Assembly (NCBI RefSeq): GCF_003173575.1
Contig: NZ_QGNY01000001.1
Location: 310,001 to 374,000, forward strand
DNA from: Pedobacter paludis
GTDB taxonomy: Bacteria; Bacteroidota; Bacteroidia; Sphingobacteriales; Sphingobacteriaceae
Length of the DNA stretch: 64,000 nt
Reading direction: 5' to 3'
Below, piece by piece: positions 53,831 to 62,920 of this stretch (its first letter is position 1; each line of letters begins with the position of its first letter). The translations under genes and the position numbers were made by a program. The notes under the pieces are model-generated. The model searched no databases and was not told where the DNA came from. It saw only the letters and a program-made list of their open reading frames with translations.

Positions 53831-55014
53831 CAGCTGCCTGCCTTTCCGGATAACTTATCCTTTAAGTAATCATTCTCTGATCCCCCGGCCTTATCGGTCT
53901 GCACCTGACGGTAGCGATCACCCAGCGCATCACTGGCCATCCCGCCAGCCGCCATTCCAGCAGACTTCACCATTGAAGCGCCACCTACGGTCAGCGCCGT
54001 TACTTTTTGCAGCATCGCATTCCCGCCTCCAGCATGTACCACATAATTAGCAATGCCCGGTACGGTGAAATAACCCACAATGCCAATGCACATGAACACT
54101 AGATACCCCGCATCGGTTGGCGAAAAGAAGGTATCCCCAGCCGCATCAATCTGCGAGATGTCGATTTTTAACATGTTTTGCTGGATCTTCCCCAGTATCG
54201 CCCCAAAGATGTTCGCAATCGGCAGCCATAAAAACACGTTCACGTACCGAGCCAGCCAAACGGTGAGCGTATGCTGAAAGCCATCAAAGACAGCAAAGCC
54301 GAAGACCAGTGGCCCCATGATCGCCAGCACAATCAAGTAAAACGTCCGGATGGTATTGATGCACAGCGCCGCTGCGGCGAAAAGCACTTGCAAAACCTCC
54401 GACATCCACTGCTTGATGTTGTTTCTAAAATTGTAGCTCATCCTATCCATCTGGAACTTGATGTCGTTCCCCAATCCCTCGAACATGCCTTCTTCCGAAC
54501 GGTCGGGATCTTTGGGATGGGTATATTTATACCATTTGAGATCATCGCCATTGCCTGATTCCCCGACATACATCTGCCACTGCTTAGAGTTTTTAACCGC
54601 GGCCTCCTTTTGCTTGAGTAGCGCCGCTATCGCCAGATCAGAATTTTTTACCATACCGCCTGTCGCCGAAACAATAGGAGATAGCACCCCATTCATCACC
54701 CCAATGACCATTGGAAATAACATAATCGCCAGACCCAAACCGAATGGTCGCAGCAGCGGATAAAAATCCACCGGTTCCGCGTTCGCCAGATGCCGCCAGA
54801 CACGGGAAGCGATATACCACAGCGCCCCAAATCCCGCGAGTCCGCGCGCCACACCAATGAGCTGGGAGCAGAGCGGCAACATCTCCGCATACACCTGTTC
54901 CAGCACCGGCTGCAATCCCGTAATACTGCCCGCCACGCGCTGGCCGTAAGAAAAAATAGGCAACAATCCACCCATAACGGCCAGCAAAGCCGCACGTTTA
55001 AAACGAAATCCCAT
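53830..55014 (-). CDS. traJ: Conjugation protein TraJ (VirB6/TrbL-like)
   Basis: A 394-residue polytopic inner-membrane protein with a signal-like N-terminus and about six membrane helices (for example 'LLRPFGLGLAIMLFPMVIGVM', 'FYLIVLAIMGPLVFGFAVFD', 'AGYLVFMCIGIVGYFTVPGI'). 'MYVGESGNGDDLKWYKYTHPK' lies in a loop. It matches Bacteroidetes TraJ in length and order. It forms part of the transfer channel. The Gly/Ala-rich C-terminus is as in the family. Confidence 0.87.
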   Translation of the reverse strand: MGFRFKRAALLAVMGGLLPIFSYGQRVAGSITGLQPVLEQVYAEMLPLCSQLIGVARGLAGFGALWYIASRVWRHLANAEPVDFYPLLRPFGLGLAIMLFPMVIGVMNGVLSPIVSATGGMVKNSDLAIAALLKQKEAAVKNSKQWQMYVGESGNGDDLKWYKYTHPKDPDRSEEGMFEGLGNDIKFQMDRMSYNFRNNIKQWMSEVLQVLFAAAALCINTIRTFYLIVLAIMGPLVFGFAVFDGFQHTLTVWLARYVNVFLWLPIANIFGAILGKIQQNMLKIDISQIDAAGDTFFSPTDAGYLVFMCIGIVGYFTVPGIANYVVHAGGGNAMLQKVTALTVGGASMVKSAGMAAGGMASDALGDRYRQVQTDKAGGSENDYLKDKLSGKAGS

Positions 55015-55015
55015 A

Positions 55016-55651
55016 TTAATAGATTTTAAAATAAGCGCCTAAACCCTTCAATTCCTGCTGTTCGCGTAAGCGCTGCACCTGCAGGATACTGTTCTTCCGG
55101 TTAAAACTCCGCAGGAAAGTGAGCCTTTCCTGCATCGCTGCAAACACCCGGTCAATCCCTGCCAGCCGCTCGTGGTCACTCATGCGAAGTTTACTATCGG
55201 TCACGATCATCAACAGTTCCTCCAGTCCGTCCAGGCTTTCAGAGACCAGCTTACCGTAGACCGCACCAAAATACTCCAATTCTGATACCGAAAAACTCCC
55301 ACTTGATGAAAAGCGGGAAAAGGCCGATTTATATTCCCGGACAAGATCTGATTCCATCGAAACAATTTCCGCGATCTTGTAATACTTCCGCACCTCGGGA
55401 CTCACCAGCCAAAGCCCGTCTAAAAACACCTCATGCAAAGAGAAATTTCCCCGGGCGATATTGCGAACCGAGTTATAGCCCGTGGATAACACCTCGTATC
55501 CTTTTTTCATATCCGAAAGGATGTTTTTGAGCTGCGAGAGCTTTTCTACGTTTAGCAGCAACTGCTGCGCTTCTGTACTCTGGCCAAACCCAGGAAAATA
55601 TAACCCAAAGCTCAGCCCAAAAACCAACATAATACACCTAATCAATTTCAT
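55016..55651 (-). CDS. TraI-like periplasmic conjugation protein, copy 3
   Basis: A 211-residue protein with a signal peptide (about residues 1-23, cleaved before 'QSTEAQQ'), then long helices ('EKLSQLKNILSDMKKGYEVL', 'SYNSVRN..LHEVFLDGL', 'LDGLEELLMIVTDSKLRMSD'). It resembles its two upstream neighbours and VirB5-type pilus-tip proteins. Proteins like this are sometimes labelled 'TerB tellurite resistance', which I consider misleading. Overlaps the preceding copy by 14 bases. Confidence 0.75.
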   Translation of the reverse strand: MKLIRCIMLVFGLSFGLYFPGFGQSTEAQQLLLNVEKLSQLKNILSDMKKGYEVLSTGYNSVRNIARGNFSLHEVFLDGLWLVSPEVRKYYKIAEIVSMESDLVREYKSAFSRFSSSGSFSVSELEYFGAVYGKLVSESLDGLEELLMIVTDSKLRMSDHERLAGIDRVFAAMQERLTFLRSFNRKNSILQVQRLREQQELKGLGAYFKIY

Positions 55652-56285
55652 AATACTTCCTCAACTTTTTGATGGCATCCTGTTCCATTTGCTCCTGACG
55701 AAGGACCGAGCGCACCTGCGCATCGAACTCCCGCACAAAGCCCAAACGCTCCTGCATCCGCTGATAAATACTATCGAGCCTAGATAAACGCACATCATCG
55801 CTAAGCGATACTCGACCCGAACTGACCACCATTACGAGTTCCTCCAGATCCGACAGACAATCCGCCTTCACCAAAGCAGATACCGAAGACACGTAAGCCG
55901 AGAGCCCCTCACCAGACGCCGCCGAGCGCAAACCCTGCAGTACTTTTAGCATATCCACCTCCAGCACCAGCATTTCACTCACCCGGCTATCTGCCTTAAT
56001 CACCGGATTCACCAATTTCAGCCCCTTAAAAAATGCATCATGCAAATTCATTTCACCCGAGCTGAGCTCATGCACGAATCCCCAGCCTTCAGTGGCTATT
56101 CGGTAACCCTTTTTTGCATAGCCCAAATACACTTCCAGCGCGGCAATCTGCTCCAGCAGATATTTCTGCTGTGTTTTCTTTTGGCGAAACCATTCCGAAA
56201 ACATCTGCGCCGAGGCGGCTGTCACGCTACCAGATCCTAAAGCCATCAGCAAGACCAAAACCCTAAACCTTTTAATTGATCTCAT
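55638..56285 (-). CDS. TraI-like periplasmic conjugation protein, copy 2
   Basis: A 215-residue protein: signal peptide (about residues 1-26, 'LLMALGSGSVTAASAQM'), helices 'LLEQIAALEVYLGYAKKGYR', 'LHDAFFKGLKLVNPV', 'LSDLEELVMVVSSGRVSLSD' and a final 'RLGFVREFDAQVRSVLR'. The same block order as copies 1 and 3 indicates tandem duplication. Overlaps copy 1 by 14 bases. Confidence 0.75.
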   Translation of the reverse strand: MRSIKRFRVLVLLMALGSGSVTAASAQMFSEWFRQKKTQQKYLLEQIAALEVYLGYAKKGYRIATEGWGFVHELSSGEMNLHDAFFKGLKLVNPVIKADSRVSEMLVLEVDMLKVLQGLRSAASGEGLSAYVSSVSALVKADCLSDLEELVMVVSSGRVSLSDDVRLSRLDSIYQRMQERLGFVREFDAQVRSVLRQEQMEQDAIKKLRKYYEID

Positions 56286-56994
56286 AAACCTCCTTTAATT
56301 GTTTGGTTTCCAGTATTGATTTTGACCGCTGTATAGTCAAAATGATATTGCGGTCATTAAAAGCCTTCAGGTCCGAAAAATTCCCTTCGATCTTTTCCGC
56401 GACGCCATTAATCAGCTCCAGACGCGCGCCATCGGTCATCTGTGTTTTAAAGGCATTCACCACCATAAAAAGCTCATCCAGATTTTGCAGGCTTTCCTTT
56501 AAAATCCCTTCATACACTTCTTCCATGTGCGCTAGCTCTGAAGCAGAAAAATGCTTATCCTTTTTGAACAGCCCCGAAGCCCATTTATATTCCTGCACGA
56601 TCGCGCCCTGCGTCCCTACCAAATCCCGCACACGCTTATAGGTCGAGATCAGCGATTTCACCTTAACCAGCTCTGAATAATAACCCGAATACAAATCCCG
56701 TTGCCGCTGGGTCCAGTCCGAAATCTCTTCCAGCTTTAATTTACTTAAGGTATTCTCCAGCACCTTCTGCGCATTTTGCAGCCAGATCGTTTCATTCTGC
56801 AGGCGCTGCACTTTCAGATCCACCGCCTTGATCAACTTTTTTACTCCGGCCTTGATCACTTCGGCTATCGCCAGTTGCGCTGAGGCCTCTGTGGGCATTG
56901 CCGTCAACAGTAGCGCCCCGGACAGGGGCAGTACCACCATGTACGCCCTTAGTCCAGCCTTAATCTTTTTTTTCATCACCATCATCAGCCTCAT
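56272..56994 (-). CDS. traI: Conjugation protein TraI (copy 1, DUF4141-like)
   Basis: A 240-residue protein with a signal peptide (about residues 1-39, ending 'TEASAQ') and helical blocks including 'LQNETIWLQNAQKVLENTLSK', 'DLYSGYYSELVKVKSLISTY' and 'LQNLDELFMVVNAFKTQMTD'. The 'QNETIWLQNAQK' block is the most typical of TraI/DUF4141. A VirB5-like minor pilus role is likely. The 5' end overlaps the DUF3876-like lipoprotein stop by 4 bases. Confidence 0.82.
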   Translation of the reverse strand: MRLMMVMKKKIKAGLRAYMVVLPLSGALLLTAMPTEASAQLAIAEVIKAGVKKLIKAVDLKVQRLQNETIWLQNAQKVLENTLSKLKLEEISDWTQRQRDLYSGYYSELVKVKSLISTYKRVRDLVGTQGAIVQEYKWASGLFKKDKHFSASELAHMEEVYEGILKESLQNLDELFMVVNAFKTQMTDGARLELINGVAEKIEGNFSDLKAFNDRNIILTIQRSKSILETKQLKEVYEIN

Positions 56995-57407
56995 TTATCA
57001 CTCACCCTTTCATATTTTCGCTTGCCCACCACCATCAGTCCCCGCTCCAGGTCAAAAGTGATCAGCTTCCCGTTTCGCTTTTCGGTCAATACCCCAGAAG
57101 CCGCATCAAACACACCTGACCATTCTTCCTTTTCATATTGCCAGGGCCCGGGCTTTCCCGTGGCAATCAGCCTAAAGCCCGTCCTGCGGTGGATCAGGTA
57201 TTGCTGGTCATGAGCCAGTTCGACCACCAGCGTATCCCGCGCAATACTCATCTCGCTGCCCGCGTGATTCACGTACATCCCTGAAATCGCGGGCTGCAGC
57301 TTCCCGCATCCCATAAAGGCGCAGAGCAACACTACGATGCTCCAGCCAATAAAATTCAGCCGCCCATGGCAAGCCCTCCAGTAAAAAAACAATGCATTCA
57401 TGTTCAA
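56991..57407 (-). CDS. DUF3876-like lipoprotein
   Basis: A 138-residue protein with an N-terminal hydrophobic helix ending in a possible lipobox 'CAFMGC' (about residues 29-34), then a beta-rich domain ('GMYVNHAGSEMSIARDTLVV', 'YLIHRRTGFRLIA', 'EKRNGKLITFDLERGLMVV'). This recalls DUF3876 proteins found between TraG and TraI in Bacteroidetes elements. Probably a membrane-anchored accessory of the transfer apparatus. Confidence 0.65.
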   Translation of the reverse strand: MNMNALFFYWRACHGRLNFIGWSIVVLLCAFMGCGKLQPAISGMYVNHAGSEMSIARDTLVVELAHDQQYLIHRRTGFRLIATGKPGPWQYEKEEWSGVFDAASGVLTEKRNGKLITFDLERGLMVVGKRKYERVSDK

Positions 57408-57434
57408 AAATTAATAGGTAAAACAATCGGTTAA

Positions 57435-59906
57435 TTAATTCAATTTCTTCCCCGAGCGGATATCCGAAACCAGCATCGATAGACCCCTTGCAACCGAGCC
57501 ATACCTTGCCGCATATTCCGCCACCAGTAGCTTCTCTTTTTCTTCAGTGGTATAGGCGTAATACTCCATCAGCGAAACCTCTGTCCGGTAAACCTTTGCA
57601 TGGCCGCCAAGCGAGATAAAAACTTCCTTATATTTCAAAAGCGGATCATTCGCCCGGTTCATCGAAAGCACCAGCGATTTATCATGATCCGACAACCCGA
57701 GCAGTTCCTGCACCTGGTCAAACTTATTCTGGTACTTCGCCTGATCGAGCAGAACCTTACAGTCCGAGTTATTGATAATCGCCTGCTTAACAATGGGAGA
57801 GGAGATGATGTCTTCGATTTCCTGCGTCACGACAATCGGCTCCCCAAAGAATTTTCTAAAGGTCTTATAAGCATACTGAATGTATTCCGCCATTCCGGAT
57901 TTCGAGATACTTTTCCAGACCTCTTCCAGTAGCAACACCTTTCGCACCCCAGTCAGCTTTCGAAGCTTTCCCAGAAACATCTCCATAATGATCAGCGTCA
58001 CCACCGGGAAAAGTACCGGGTGGGACTTAATCGTGTCAATCTCAAAAACAATAAAGCGCTCCTGCAGCAAATCCAGATTCTCGCGTGCATTGAGCAGAAA
58101 ATCAAATTCCCCGCCCTTGTAATAGGGATTCAATACATACAGGAAATTTTCGATGTTAAATTCCGCCGGGCTGACTTTCCCATCACGCAAGACCACCACA
58201 TATTCCGATAGCAAAAACTCATAAAAAGAATCAAAGCCCGCAAAGACGTGCGGCCGGGCGGCCAAATGCTCATAATATAGCCCCAGCGCTTTACTCACCG
58301 CCACATATTCCGCCCTCGAGTAGCCCTCGCCCTCATTTTTCCATAGCGCCAGCAGCAAGGTTTTGATGCTTTCCTTCTTCTCGGTATCCAGCACCTCTCC
58401 CTCACCCAAATAAAAAGGGTTAAAACAAATCGGCGAATCCGCGGAATAGGTAAAATAATAGCCATCCACCAGTTTGCAAAGCCCCTTATAAGAATGCCCG
58501 ATATCCACCACCACAATATGCGCTCCCAGCTCATAATAACTTCGTAACAGGTGATTGGTAAAAAAGCTTTTCCCCGATCCCGATGGCCCGATGATAAACT
58601 TATTCCGGTTGGTCGTCCAGCCACGTTTCATCGGCTCATCAGAAATATCCACATGTAGCGGTACCCCAGACATCCGGTCTCCCAGTCGGATCCCGAAAGG
58701 AGACAAAGAAGAGAGGTAGGCCGTCTCCATATTCAAAAAGCAGCAGGCCTGCTCCACAAAAGTGTCAAAACACTCATTCATCGGAAAATCACCCTCATTG
58801 CCCGGCATGCCTGCAAACCAGATCTGCGCCGCCCCATCGGTTTCCTGCTTACTCGCCGCATCCATCTTCGCCATCGCCGAAGACACCCGGTTGCGCATTT
58901 CGCCGAGCTCATCAGCATTTTCACTCCAGCACAGCACATTAAAATGCGCCTTTACCGGCAGCCTTTGACCCGATACCGCCTCATTCAAATAATCATTCAC
59001 CGCATCCCTCGCCACGGCATTTTCGCGTGAATAAGCCGATAGCGACTGTAGGCGTAGCTTTTTCGCTTCCAGCTCCTTGATCCGCAAAGCCGGATCACCG
59101 GTAAAAATATACTGGTTATAAATGTGGTTGCAACTGAGCTCCAGGCCCAGCGGGGAAGCAAAACCCACCGAATACTTCGTCCTGTCGGTCGAATATTTTT
59201 CCGAATCGATCCGCGTCCCGCAAAAGGGCGGGAGCGAGCCCGCATCCGCCAGGGTATACAGCTGGCAATGCTTATCCCCAACCCGGATCTCCTCCTTCAA
59301 ATGCACATCGCGTAACATATTGCCTTCGCCCGGCCCCAATAAAAACAGGTAACGCTCCAGTATCCCCGGCACGTTGGCAGAGCCCGACAGCTGCTCACCA
59401 CGCAAACGCGACAATCCAAATAACCCACTATCCAATAAAATCCGCTCGAAAGCCCCACACGCAGATAAAAATGCCCGCAATCGCCCAACATCGGATTTCC
59501 CCACCGGTGCAATCGATTTTCGCAGCACATTGCAATACACCGAAGAAGAGAGTTTCTTGCCTAAGGGCAGCAGCGTCAAGAACACAAAAGCCGAATGATC
59601 TAGATAAGCCCTTTCGTTAAAATGCTTTTCTGAGGCCATGGCTAGTACCGAATCCCGGGCAGCAACTTTTTCAAAATCTCCCTTTACCGAAGCCGAAAAA
59701 AAGTAATCCGCCTTATGAAAAACCAACCCAGCGGGCAATACCTTGACTGCCCTAACAAAGGCCTGCTGCGCAGCATCAAAGCCCGAGGAAGACAGCGTGC
59801 CCGTCTCCGGCAGTTCCAGCGAAAAACACAGCGTCACATCTCCCGCCATCGAAATCAGGCAATCCTCCTCAATTTTCCAGATCGGCATGATCTTTTCCAT
59901 ATCCAT
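57435..59906 (-). CDS. traG: Conjugation ATPase TraG (VirB4-like)
   Basis: An 823-residue ATPase. The C-terminal half holds Walker A 'IIGPSGSGKSFFTNHLL', Walker B 'VLLLEEVWKSI' and 'VVTQEIEDI', typical of VirB4/TraC-type T4SS motors. The N-terminal half is the family domain with 'LSSLSPFGIRLGDRMSGVPL'. It drives pilus assembly and DNA transfer at the inner membrane. The length is normal. Overlaps TraF by 1 base. Confidence 0.93.
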   Translation of the reverse strand: MDMEKIMPIWKIEEDCLISMAGDVTLCFSLELPETGTLSSSGFDAAQQAFVRAVKVLPAGLVFHKADYFFSASVKGDFEKVAARDSVLAMASEKHFNERAYLDHSAFVFLTLLPLGKKLSSSVYCNVLRKSIAPVGKSDVGRLRAFLSACGAFERILLDSGLFGLSRLRGEQLSGSANVPGILERYLFLLGPGEGNMLRDVHLKEEIRVGDKHCQLYTLADAGSLPPFCGTRIDSEKYSTDRTKYSVGFASPLGLELSCNHIYNQYIFTGDPALRIKELEAKKLRLQSLSAYSRENAVARDAVNDYLNEAVSGQRLPVKAHFNVLCWSENADELGEMRNRVSSAMAKMDAASKQETDGAAQIWFAGMPGNEGDFPMNECFDTFVEQACCFLNMETAYLSSLSPFGIRLGDRMSGVPLHVDISDEPMKRGWTTNRNKFIIGPSGSGKSFFTNHLLRSYYELGAHIVVVDIGHSYKGLCKLVDGYYFTYSADSPICFNPFYLGEGEVLDTEKKESIKTLLLALWKNEGEGYSRAEYVAVSKALGLYYEHLAARPHVFAGFDSFYEFLLSEYVVVLRDGKVSPAEFNIENFLYVLNPYYKGGEFDFLLNARENLDLLQERFIVFEIDTIKSHPVLFPVVTLIIMEMFLGKLRKLTGVRKVLLLEEVWKSISKSGMAEYIQYAYKTFRKFFGEPIVVTQEIEDIISSPIVKQAIINNSDCKVLLDQAKYQNKFDQVQELLGLSDHDKSLVLSMNRANDPLLKYKEVFISLGGHAKVYRTEVSLMEYYAYTTEEKEKLLVAEYAARYGSVARGLSMLVSDIRSGKKLN

Positions 59907-60253
59907 CAGTGCACCTGCCTTTCCTGATTACTTACCATCACCCGCAAATCCAGAAACAATCGGCGTGAAGAAAATCGCAAAAAGACTGGCACATTTTGCC
60001 TCGACAAAAACTTCCCCAGCCCATGTACCCCAAAGCGCTTGGACAACCTACCCAGCGCCCAAACCAGCAAAGTCCCCAGTCCCAGCACCATTGGCAACAG
60101 CACATAAAGCGAAACGCCCGAGATATACCCAACGGTAAAACCCAAAAGCAATAATACCAGTCCAATCGCCAGATAAGCAATATAGCTCCCCACCAATCCC
60201 TTAAAGCCAATGGGCCTTCCAATCCCCTTATTCACCTGATAAACTAATCCCAT
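59906..60253 (-). CDS. traF: Conjugation protein TraF (DUF4133, VirB3-like)
   Basis: A 115-residue protein starting 'MGLVYQVNKGIGRPIGFKGL', the conserved TraF/DUF4133 start, with two adjacent membrane helices ('YIAYLAIGLVLLLLGFTV', 'VLLPMVLGLGTLLVWALG') and a basic tail. I chose ATG at 60253 because the longer reading to 60373 adds 40 residues unlike the family that overlap TraE. Confidence 0.85.
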   Translation of the reverse strand: MGLVYQVNKGIGRPIGFKGLVGSYIAYLAIGLVLLLLGFTVGYISGVSLYVLLPMVLGLGTLLVWALGRLSKRFGVHGLGKFLSRQNVPVFLRFSSRRLFLDLRVMVSNQERQVH

Positions 60254-60264
60254 AAACCTTAAGA

Positions 60265-60633
60265 TTAAATCCCAAAAAACGATTGCAGCACCGTTGCCAC
60301 TACCACCAGAAAAATGCAGCTCCCAAACCAGGCCGCCGCCACCTTCGACGTATCCGGTTCCCCGGCATTCCACTTCTGGAATACCTTTACCGCGCCAATC
60401 ACCCCTAATACCGCCCCAATCGCATACATTAGATTACAGCCCGCATCAAAGTAACTCTTCACCTTATTGGTGGCTTCATTGATCCCGGCTACACCATCTT
60501 GACCATGTGCCGTTGGCACATAAAAACAGCATAAAATCACCAGCATAAAACCAAGCCTCAGCGCCGAAAACACAGCCATGGCACGGCCCAAACGTGCCCG
60601 AAAACGGCACCCATTTAAATACTCAATACCCAT
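60265..60633 (-). CDS. traE: Conjugation protein TraE (DUF4134, VirB2-like pilin)
   Basis: A 122-residue protein. A signal peptide ends about 'VPTAHG', then 'VKSYFDAGCNLMYAIGAVLG' and 'AGEPDTSKVAAAWFGSCIFLV' give the DUF4134 pattern of two membrane helices around a short loop. It is the likely pilin or channel subunit. The ATG at 60633 gives a long N-terminus; ATG at 60579 would be a more usual signal peptide start. Confidence 0.85.
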   Translation of the reverse strand: MGIEYLNGCRFRARLGRAMAVFSALRLGFMLVILCCFYVPTAHGQDGVAGINEATNKVKSYFDAGCNLMYAIGAVLGVIGAVKVFQKWNAGEPDTSKVAAAWFGSCIFLVVVATVLQSFFGI

Positions 60634-60718
60634 AAAAAAACAGCTTTAGAAAAAAGAAAAAACAGTAAAAAATAAACCCAAATCGACAGCGTACCCGAAA
60701 ACGCCCCAAAAACAAAAA

Positions 60719-61267
60719 CTAATCCCAGAGCGATGCCAGTTCCGCCGAGGATAAAAAGAAAGGCACCTGCTCGCGGATAAAATGCTCGAGCGAAGCGCGC
60801 AGCGGATGCCCAGTCATCCTGGGATACTTTTCCCGGAGCGAAGCAAACATGATAAAGAAATCCTCCTTTTGCCCATCGCTGTCACTCAAGAACTGGCAAA
60901 TCTCCCTAATCTCCTGCTGCGCGTCTGAAAGCAGCCCCAGTTGATCCGCGCTCACCTGATCGGAAAACCCGAAATCATCCGCCGAGACCACCGACACCCC
61001 GGGTTCGGGTTTCGCTTTACCCATCAGGTGGGTATAGCCATCCAGAACTTCTGCATCCAAGTCACGACCACCATCACCCAGAGCCCTTTTCCCTTTGACA
61101 AGTCCCGAACCATCAAAACCATCTTTCCTAAGCAGGTACCACACCAGCACCAGCAGCGCCAGTGATAGGCCCAAAACCAGCATCCAGCCATAAGGGCCGC
61201 TTAGCATTTTTAAAGCATCCATAAACCATTCATTTTTTTCAGCGCCGGCGGAATTGCCAGCGCTCAT
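60719..61267 (-). CDS. Membrane protein of conjugation operon, unknown
   Basis: A 182-residue protein: one N-terminal membrane helix (about residues 27-48, 'GWMLVLGLSLALLVLVWYLL'), an acidic linker and a helical soluble domain ('QEIREICQFLSDSDGQKEDFF', 'HPLRASLEHFIREQVPFF'). In the TraA-TraD region of the operon, but I do not see TraA (ParA) or TraD motifs. First in the tra series after RteC. Confidence 0.6.
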   Translation of the reverse strand: MSAGNSAGAEKNEWFMDALKMLSGPYGWMLVLGLSLALLVLVWYLLRKDGFDGSGLVKGKRALGDGGRDLDAEVLDGYTHLMGKAKPEPGVSVVSADDFGFSDQVSADQLGLLSDAQQEIREICQFLSDSDGQKEDFFIMFASLREKYPRMTGHPLRASLEHFIREQVPFFLSSAELASLWD

Positions 61268-61339
61268 AGAGCAAAGTTTCTAAAGTCCAAAGGCCCAGAA
61301 TCTCTACTACAGACCAATAAGGCAATCCACAAAAAAAAA

Positions 61340-62239
61340 TCAACGAAAGCCACGCCTTTTAATCTTTTCTCCGTCCGCCACAAACACATCATCTTCATCC
61401 ATGTATTCCAATAGCCGAGCCTGGCAGAGCTCCATGAAATGTGTCCGGCTAATGCGTTTACGTCTTCTGATTTCCCTAAACCGGTTCGCGGGGATTCCGA
61501 TCTCCAGCCCAAAGCTCTGCTCCAGCCATCTAAAAATCTCCATCAATCCCGCTTTCCCGGAATCCAGTTGTCCCGATAACCAAAGCCCATAACCCAGTTC
61601 CACCAAATTAATCACTTCACCCGTCCAGGCAAAGCGCTTACCAGCGCCAGTAAAACCCCGAATACCAGAACCCTTAACCAAATCCACCACCGGAAGCAAA
61701 GCCAATTCCGATAAAATAAATTCCCGCATCCGACCAAAAGCCATGAACTTCGCAAACAGGTAATCCATACCCGTTGAATATTCACGGTCCGCATCCCATT
61801 CACCCGCCAGCATCGATTGCGGCAATTTCCCAGACCGCAAAAAATACACCCCGTCCAGCTCATCACCCTTTGTCTTAAAATACAAATACTGCATCCGGTA
61901 GCTCTCCAGGAACCGCTCCAGCACCGAGAGCTCTTCTTCCAGATAAAGCCTCACCACCGCATCCCGGCCAACCGGCCGGTTCAGCGCCAGCTGGTATCGC
62001 TCAAAGCGGTACATCCGTTCCGCATAAAACCTTGGCTTCACGGACTTAAAAAAAACAATTTCAAAAGCTTCATCGATCCCTTCCTGCCGCACAAACAATT
62101 CCTTTAACAACTTTAAATAATCCTGGCAAACTTCCATCGCCGATGGAAAGGACTCCAGCTCATCGATGAAATCACCATCCACCTTTGCCAGCGCAGCCCC
62201 AAAAGCCGCAAACAAATCCTCATAACTTTTTTGCATCAT
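61340..62239 (-). CDS. rteC: RteC-family regulator of conjugative element
   Basis: A 299-residue RteC-type protein. 'TGEVINLVELGYGLWLSGQL' followed by 'GLMEIFRWLEQSFGLEIGI' and 'RFREIRRRKRISRTHFMELC' is the conserved C-terminal region. In CTnDOT, RteC activates the excision operon. Here it stands right upstream of the tra genes, reading toward them, with an operator-like pair of direct repeats about 170-215 bases upstream of its start. Confidence 0.82.
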   Translation of the reverse strand: MMQKSYEDLFAAFGAALAKVDGDFIDELESFPSAMEVCQDYLKLLKELFVRQEGIDEAFEIVFFKSVKPRFYAERMYRFERYQLALNRPVGRDAVVRLYLEEELSVLERFLESYRMQYLYFKTKGDELDGVYFLRSGKLPQSMLAGEWDADREYSTGMDYLFAKFMAFGRMREFILSELALLPVVDLVKGSGIRGFTGAGKRFAWTGEVINLVELGYGLWLSGQLDSGKAGLMEIFRWLEQSFGLEIGIPANRFREIRRRKRISRTHFMELCQARLLEYMDEDDVFVADGEKIKRRGFR

Positions 62240-62609
62240 AGCACATCAAAATTTAGTTAGAAAAAATCCTGCTGTAGGATCAGACTATAGCCAAAAGCCC
62301 ACAGCACAGGTCGCGTAAAAAAAAATCAATAGGCAACTCATCAAAATGAAAAAAATGAACATTATCCCTTCAGAGACGAAGGCAAAGATGGTCCGACATA
62401 ACCGAAAAAGACTACATAAAAAGAACCATTCGACTACACAAAAAGAACCATTTTTATGGTTTTTCGCATCGAAAGGCCAGTAATAAAGTTAGACTGGTGT
62501 GAAATAGTTGTAAAGCGAAGGACTCGCTTACTTTTATTCAATATTAATTGAATCGATTGAGATATTATAACTCGTAGCGGTTACAACTAATTTAAAGATT
62601 TAATAATGT
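62240..62609. promoter_or_regulatory. Regulatory region upstream of rteC
   Basis: 370 bases between rteC and the Xre gene (both leftward). It holds the direct repeat pair at 62410-62452. No gene is seen. Confidence 0.45.
62410..62452. repeat. Two 21-base direct repeats, 22-base period
   Basis: GACTACAyAAAAAGAACCAT plus T occurs at 62410-62430 and 62432-62452, 20 of 21 bases identical. A period of 22 (about two helical turns) places both on the same DNA face, as for a dimeric or tandem-binding regulator. It lies upstream of rteC and downstream of the Xre gene end, so the Xre protein or RteC is the natural candidate. Confidence 0.7.
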
Positions 62610-62879
62610 TTACTTGTCAACTTCCGGATCGGGGAAAACAGATCCATTGTCGAATGCAGCCGCTAGAAGTTGTTTAGGTAGAATATCTAAAGCATTACAA
62701 ATCTTAATCAAGGTAGAAACCCGTAAATCAACCCTGCCTTTTTCGATATTAATTAATTGGTGATGCTCGATGTCTGCAAGCATGGCAAAAGGGCGCACTT
62801 TATGCCCCTGGGTTTTACGCATCTTGTGAATACATTCTCCCAGCTCAATTTTATAATTATCTAGTTCATTCGCTTGCAC
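62610..62879 (-). CDS. Xre-family HTH regulator
   Basis: An 89-residue protein with one HTH_3 domain: 'LGECIHKMRKTQGHKVRPFA', 'LADIEHHQLINIEKGRVDLR', 'LIKICNALDILPKQLL'. It belongs to the small Xre regulators found in Bacteroidetes elements. It reads toward rteC. Divergent from a rightward promoter at 62921-62951, which its own operator may overlap. Confidence 0.85.
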   Translation of the reverse strand: MQANELDNYKIELGECIHKMRKTQGHKVRPFAMLADIEHHQLINIEKGRVDLRVSTLIKICNALDILPKQLLAAAFDNGSVFPDPEVDK

Positions 62880-62920
62880 AGCGAAAGTTCATCATAGGAG
62901 AAAAAAAATCAGGTACAGTA

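Noticed and set aside
55016-55651. Tellurite-resistance (TerB) assignment
   Set aside because: Signal peptide, position in the tra operon and similarity to the two neighbouring TraI-like proteins argue for a conjugation role.
61264-61512. 82-residue minus-strand frame ending with an ATGA overlap on the next gene
   Set aside because: Most of it lies in another frame of the RteC gene, and its hydrophobic C-terminus is from the intergenic gap; the overlap is likely coincidence.
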